Assembly (NCBI GenBank): GCA_963767285.1
Contig: CAVYDJ010000002.1
Location: forward strand, 496,001 to 560,000
DNA: 64,000 nt
Direction of reading: 5' to 3'
Source: WHSW01 sp963767285
GTDB lineage: Bacteria > Actinomycetota > Thermoleophilia > Solirubrobacterales > 70-9
Shown: in pieces, positions 62,567 through 64,000 of the stretch
Position numbering within the stretch: position 1 is the stretch's first letter
Layout of the letters: each line of letters starts with the position of its first letter
Translations under genes and position numbers: made by a program
Notes under the pieces: generated by a model
Databases searched by the model: none
Seen by the model: the letters and a program-made list of their open reading frames with translations, nothing else
What the model was told of the DNA's origin: nothing

Positions 62567-63238
62567 TCAGGCGGTGCTCGACGCGAAGCTGCTCTGGCCG
62601 CCCCAGGTTCCGAACTCGCGCACCAGGTGGCTGGGTCCCTCGATCTGGATCTTGCCTGCGTGCATCGCCTGCCCGAGCGAGGTCGTGCCCATGAACCACT
62701 TCGCGAGCGACTCGGTGTCGCTGGTCACCACCAGGTCCTCGTCATAGCCCGGGGGCAAATTGCAGACCTCGGGCTCGGGAGGTTGGACGAGGATCCAGCG
62801 GCGAACCTTCTCCGCGTCACGGAAGTTCACCCGGACCGTGACCCGCTCATCGGGAATCCGGTCGGGGTCCATGTGCTTGCAGATCGCCCAGAGGATGACG
62901 CTCGGGTCGAGGGGGACGACGGCGGCGTCGAGCCACCGGACCCCCCAGTCGCCGAGCGCCATGCAGACTGGTTCGAGCTCCCGGCCCATCGGGGTCAGCT
63001 CGTAGATCGAGCCGCGGCCCTTCGGCTTCGGCCGGCGCTCGACGATCCCCGCGTGCTCGAGCTGCTTCAGCCGCTCGGTCAGCAGGCTGCGCGGGATCCC
63101 GGGCGCCATCTCCCGGATCTCGCTGAACGTCGAGCAGCCGAGGATCAGGTTGCGGACGATGATCGGCGTCCAGCGGGTGGCGAAGATCTCCGCTGCGCGG
63201 GAGATCGGGCAGAAGTACTGACCGTAGGTTTGGCTCAT
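62567..63238 (-). CDS. HxlR-family regulator fused to SCP2-like domain
   Basis: A 223-residue regulator. Residues 1-100 form the HxlR winged helix (FCPISRAAEIFATRWTPIIV, MAPGIPRSLLTERLKQLEHA, GRGSIYELTPMGREL) with Cys9 near the start, as in redox-sensing HxlR proteins. Residues about 120-215 resemble an SCP2/alkyl-sulfatase C-terminal sterol-carrier fold (VRVNFRDAEKVRRWILVQP, SLAKWFMGTTSLGQAMHAGK). The fused lipid-binding domain may sense a hydrophobic effector. It is divergent from the flavin oxidase gene and separated by an inverted repeat. Confidence 0.82.
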   Translation of the reverse strand: MSQTYGQYFCPISRAAEIFATRWTPIIVRNLILGCSTFSEIREMAPGIPRSLLTERLKQLEHAGIVERRPKPKGRGSIYELTPMGRELEPVCMALGDWGVRWLDAAVVPLDPSVILWAICKHMDPDRIPDERVTVRVNFRDAEKVRRWILVQPPEPEVCNLPPGYDEDLVVTSDTESLAKWFMGTTSLGQAMHAGKIQIEGPSHLVREFGTWGGQSSFASSTA

Positions 63239-63270
63239 GCGCGCAGTCTCCCTCAGGAATGCGAAGGTTC

Positions 63271-63289
63271 AAGTCCATATCTTGGACTT
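63271..63289. promoter_or_regulatory. Putative HxlR operator
   Basis: AAGTCCA (63271-63277) and TGGACTT (63283-63289) form a perfect 7-bp inverted repeat with a 5-base spacer. It lies 33 bases upstream of the regulator start and 35 bases upstream of the oxidase start, so one bound dimer could control both genes. Binding is inferred. Confidence 0.6.
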
Positions 63290-63324
63290 TGCATCGCCGC
63301 CGTGCGCTGATTGGCTTTGGGGAG

Positions 63325-64000
63325 ATGACGGTGACTGAATCGATCGGGTTCGGCGACCTCGCGGAATCGTTGAAAGGCGATCTCCTTCGCCCGGACGACC
63401 CGGGCTACGACGAGGCGCGCCGGATCTGGAACGGCGCCATCGATTTGCGACCCGCCTGCGTGGCGCGCTGCGCCGGCGTCGGCGATGTCGTCGCCGCGGT
63501 CCGGTTCGCGCGCGAGCGCGATCTCGAGGTGGCGGTGCGCTCAGGCGGGCACGGCGTGGGGGGCCACGCGCTCTGCGACGGCGGTCTGGTGATCGATCTG
63601 TCGCGGATGAAGGGGATCGGGGTCGATCCGCAGGCGAGGACCGCGCGAGCGGAGGCCGGCGTCCTGTGGGGTGAGCTCGACCGCGAGACGCAGGCCTTCG
63701 GGCTCGCGACCGTGGGCGGGATCATCACCCACACCGGCATCGCCGGCCTGACGCTCGGGGGCGGAATCGGCTGGCTGATGCGAAAGCACGGGGCGACGGT
63801 CGACAACCTGATCGCCGCCGAACTGGTGACGGCCGAGGGCGAGGTCGTGCGGGCGAGCGAGGAGGAGAACCGGGAGCTCTTCTGGGGCATCCGCGGCGGC
63901 GGCGGCAACTTCGGCGTCGTGACGTCCTTCGAGTACCGCCTCCACCCGGTCGGGCCGACCGTGCTCGCCGGGCCGATCTTCTGGCCGCTCGAGCGGGCGC
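63325..64000 (+). CDS. FAD-linked oxidase (BBE-like), N-terminal fragment
   Basis: The first 225 residues of a flavin oxidase; it continues past the right edge. Start ATG 63325 with GGGGAG directly upstream. The FAD-binding type 4 domain is clear: DVVAAVRFARERDLEVAVRS, then GGHGVGGHALCDGG with the His (GGH) used for covalent FAD linkage in this family, DLSRMKGIGVDPQARTARAE, LTLGGGIGWLMRKHGATVDN and FWGIRGGGGNFGVVTSFEYR. Family members oxidise alcohols or sugars, or close rings on specialised metabolites. It is divergent from the HxlR-SCP2 gene and is its likely target. Confidence 0.88.
   Translation, partial: MTVTESIGFGDLAESLKGDLLRPDDPGYDEARRIWNGAIDLRPACVARCAGVGDVVAAVRFARERDLEVAVRSGGHGVGGHALCDGGLVIDLSRMKGIGVDPQARTARAEAGVLWGELDRETQAFGLATVGGIITHTGIAGLTLGGGIGWLMRKHGATVDNLIAAELVTAEGEVVRASEEENRELFWGIRGGGGNFGVVTSFEYRLHPVGPTVLAGPIFWPLERA

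Overview
The window is a 64 kb, gene-dense, high-GC stretch. GTG and TTG starts are frequent, 4-base start/stop overlaps are common, and there are no rRNA or tRNA genes. Codon use and gene content (Calx-beta/P-domain surface proteins, MlaE-type permeases without Mce genes, large BTAD regulators, glycosyltransferase clusters) point to an actinobacterium, most likely class Thermoleophilia, order Solirubrobacterales. That placement is inference from gene content, not from a marker gene.

Layout. 1-1,743 (minus): a class I methyltransferase, an amino-acid-binding lipoprotein and the start of its ABC permease. 1,765-2,730: a cysteine synthase. 2,755-21,913: a surface-polysaccharide locus. It holds methyltransferases, a GT4-GT2 fusion, a coiled-coil companion, a GT39-like membrane protein, nine tandem overlapping GT8-like glycosyltransferase paralogues (7,459-16,144), a GT1-like transferase, a Wzt/Wzm-type ABC exporter and a UDP-galactopyranose-mutase-like flavoprotein. 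The paralogues have almost identical N-terminal halves and different C-terminal parts, which looks like a diversifying or gene-converting array. 22-25 kb: an unassigned helical protein and a glycine-rich exported protein. 24.9-28.0 kb (minus): a GntR regulator, two YrbE/MlaE permeases and two small membrane proteins, with no Mce protein or ATPase. 28-45 kb: JAMM protease, zinc-ribbon membrane protein, P450, penicillin acylase, TSP3 protein, DUF1152, DUF1802, HyuAB hydantoinase, a zinc-knuckle protein, NadB, an HDAC-family deacetylase and an M15-like peptidase.

45-50 kb: a 988-residue coiled-coil protein ending in a helix-hairpin-helix, an ArsR-DUF899-small peptide-AHSA1 operon with a palindrome over its start codon, and a lone Flp pilin. 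50-60 kb: a large BTAD/AAA regulator divergent from a cluster of three P-domain/Calx-beta surface proteins, a chimeric gene and a cupin. A 75-bp leader carrying 11-nt-spaced direct repeats occurs twice here, once ahead of the first surface gene and once ahead of the cupin, so the neighbouring regulator may control both. 60-64 kb: a methyltransferase, a CocE-type hydrolase, and an HxlR-SCP2 regulator divergent from a flavin oxidase across an inverted repeat.

Reading frames break at 14 places, nine of them between 3.0 and 5.35 kb, and 13 of the 14 behave as single-base insertions. This looks more like sequence error than decay, but it cannot be settled from the sequence alone.
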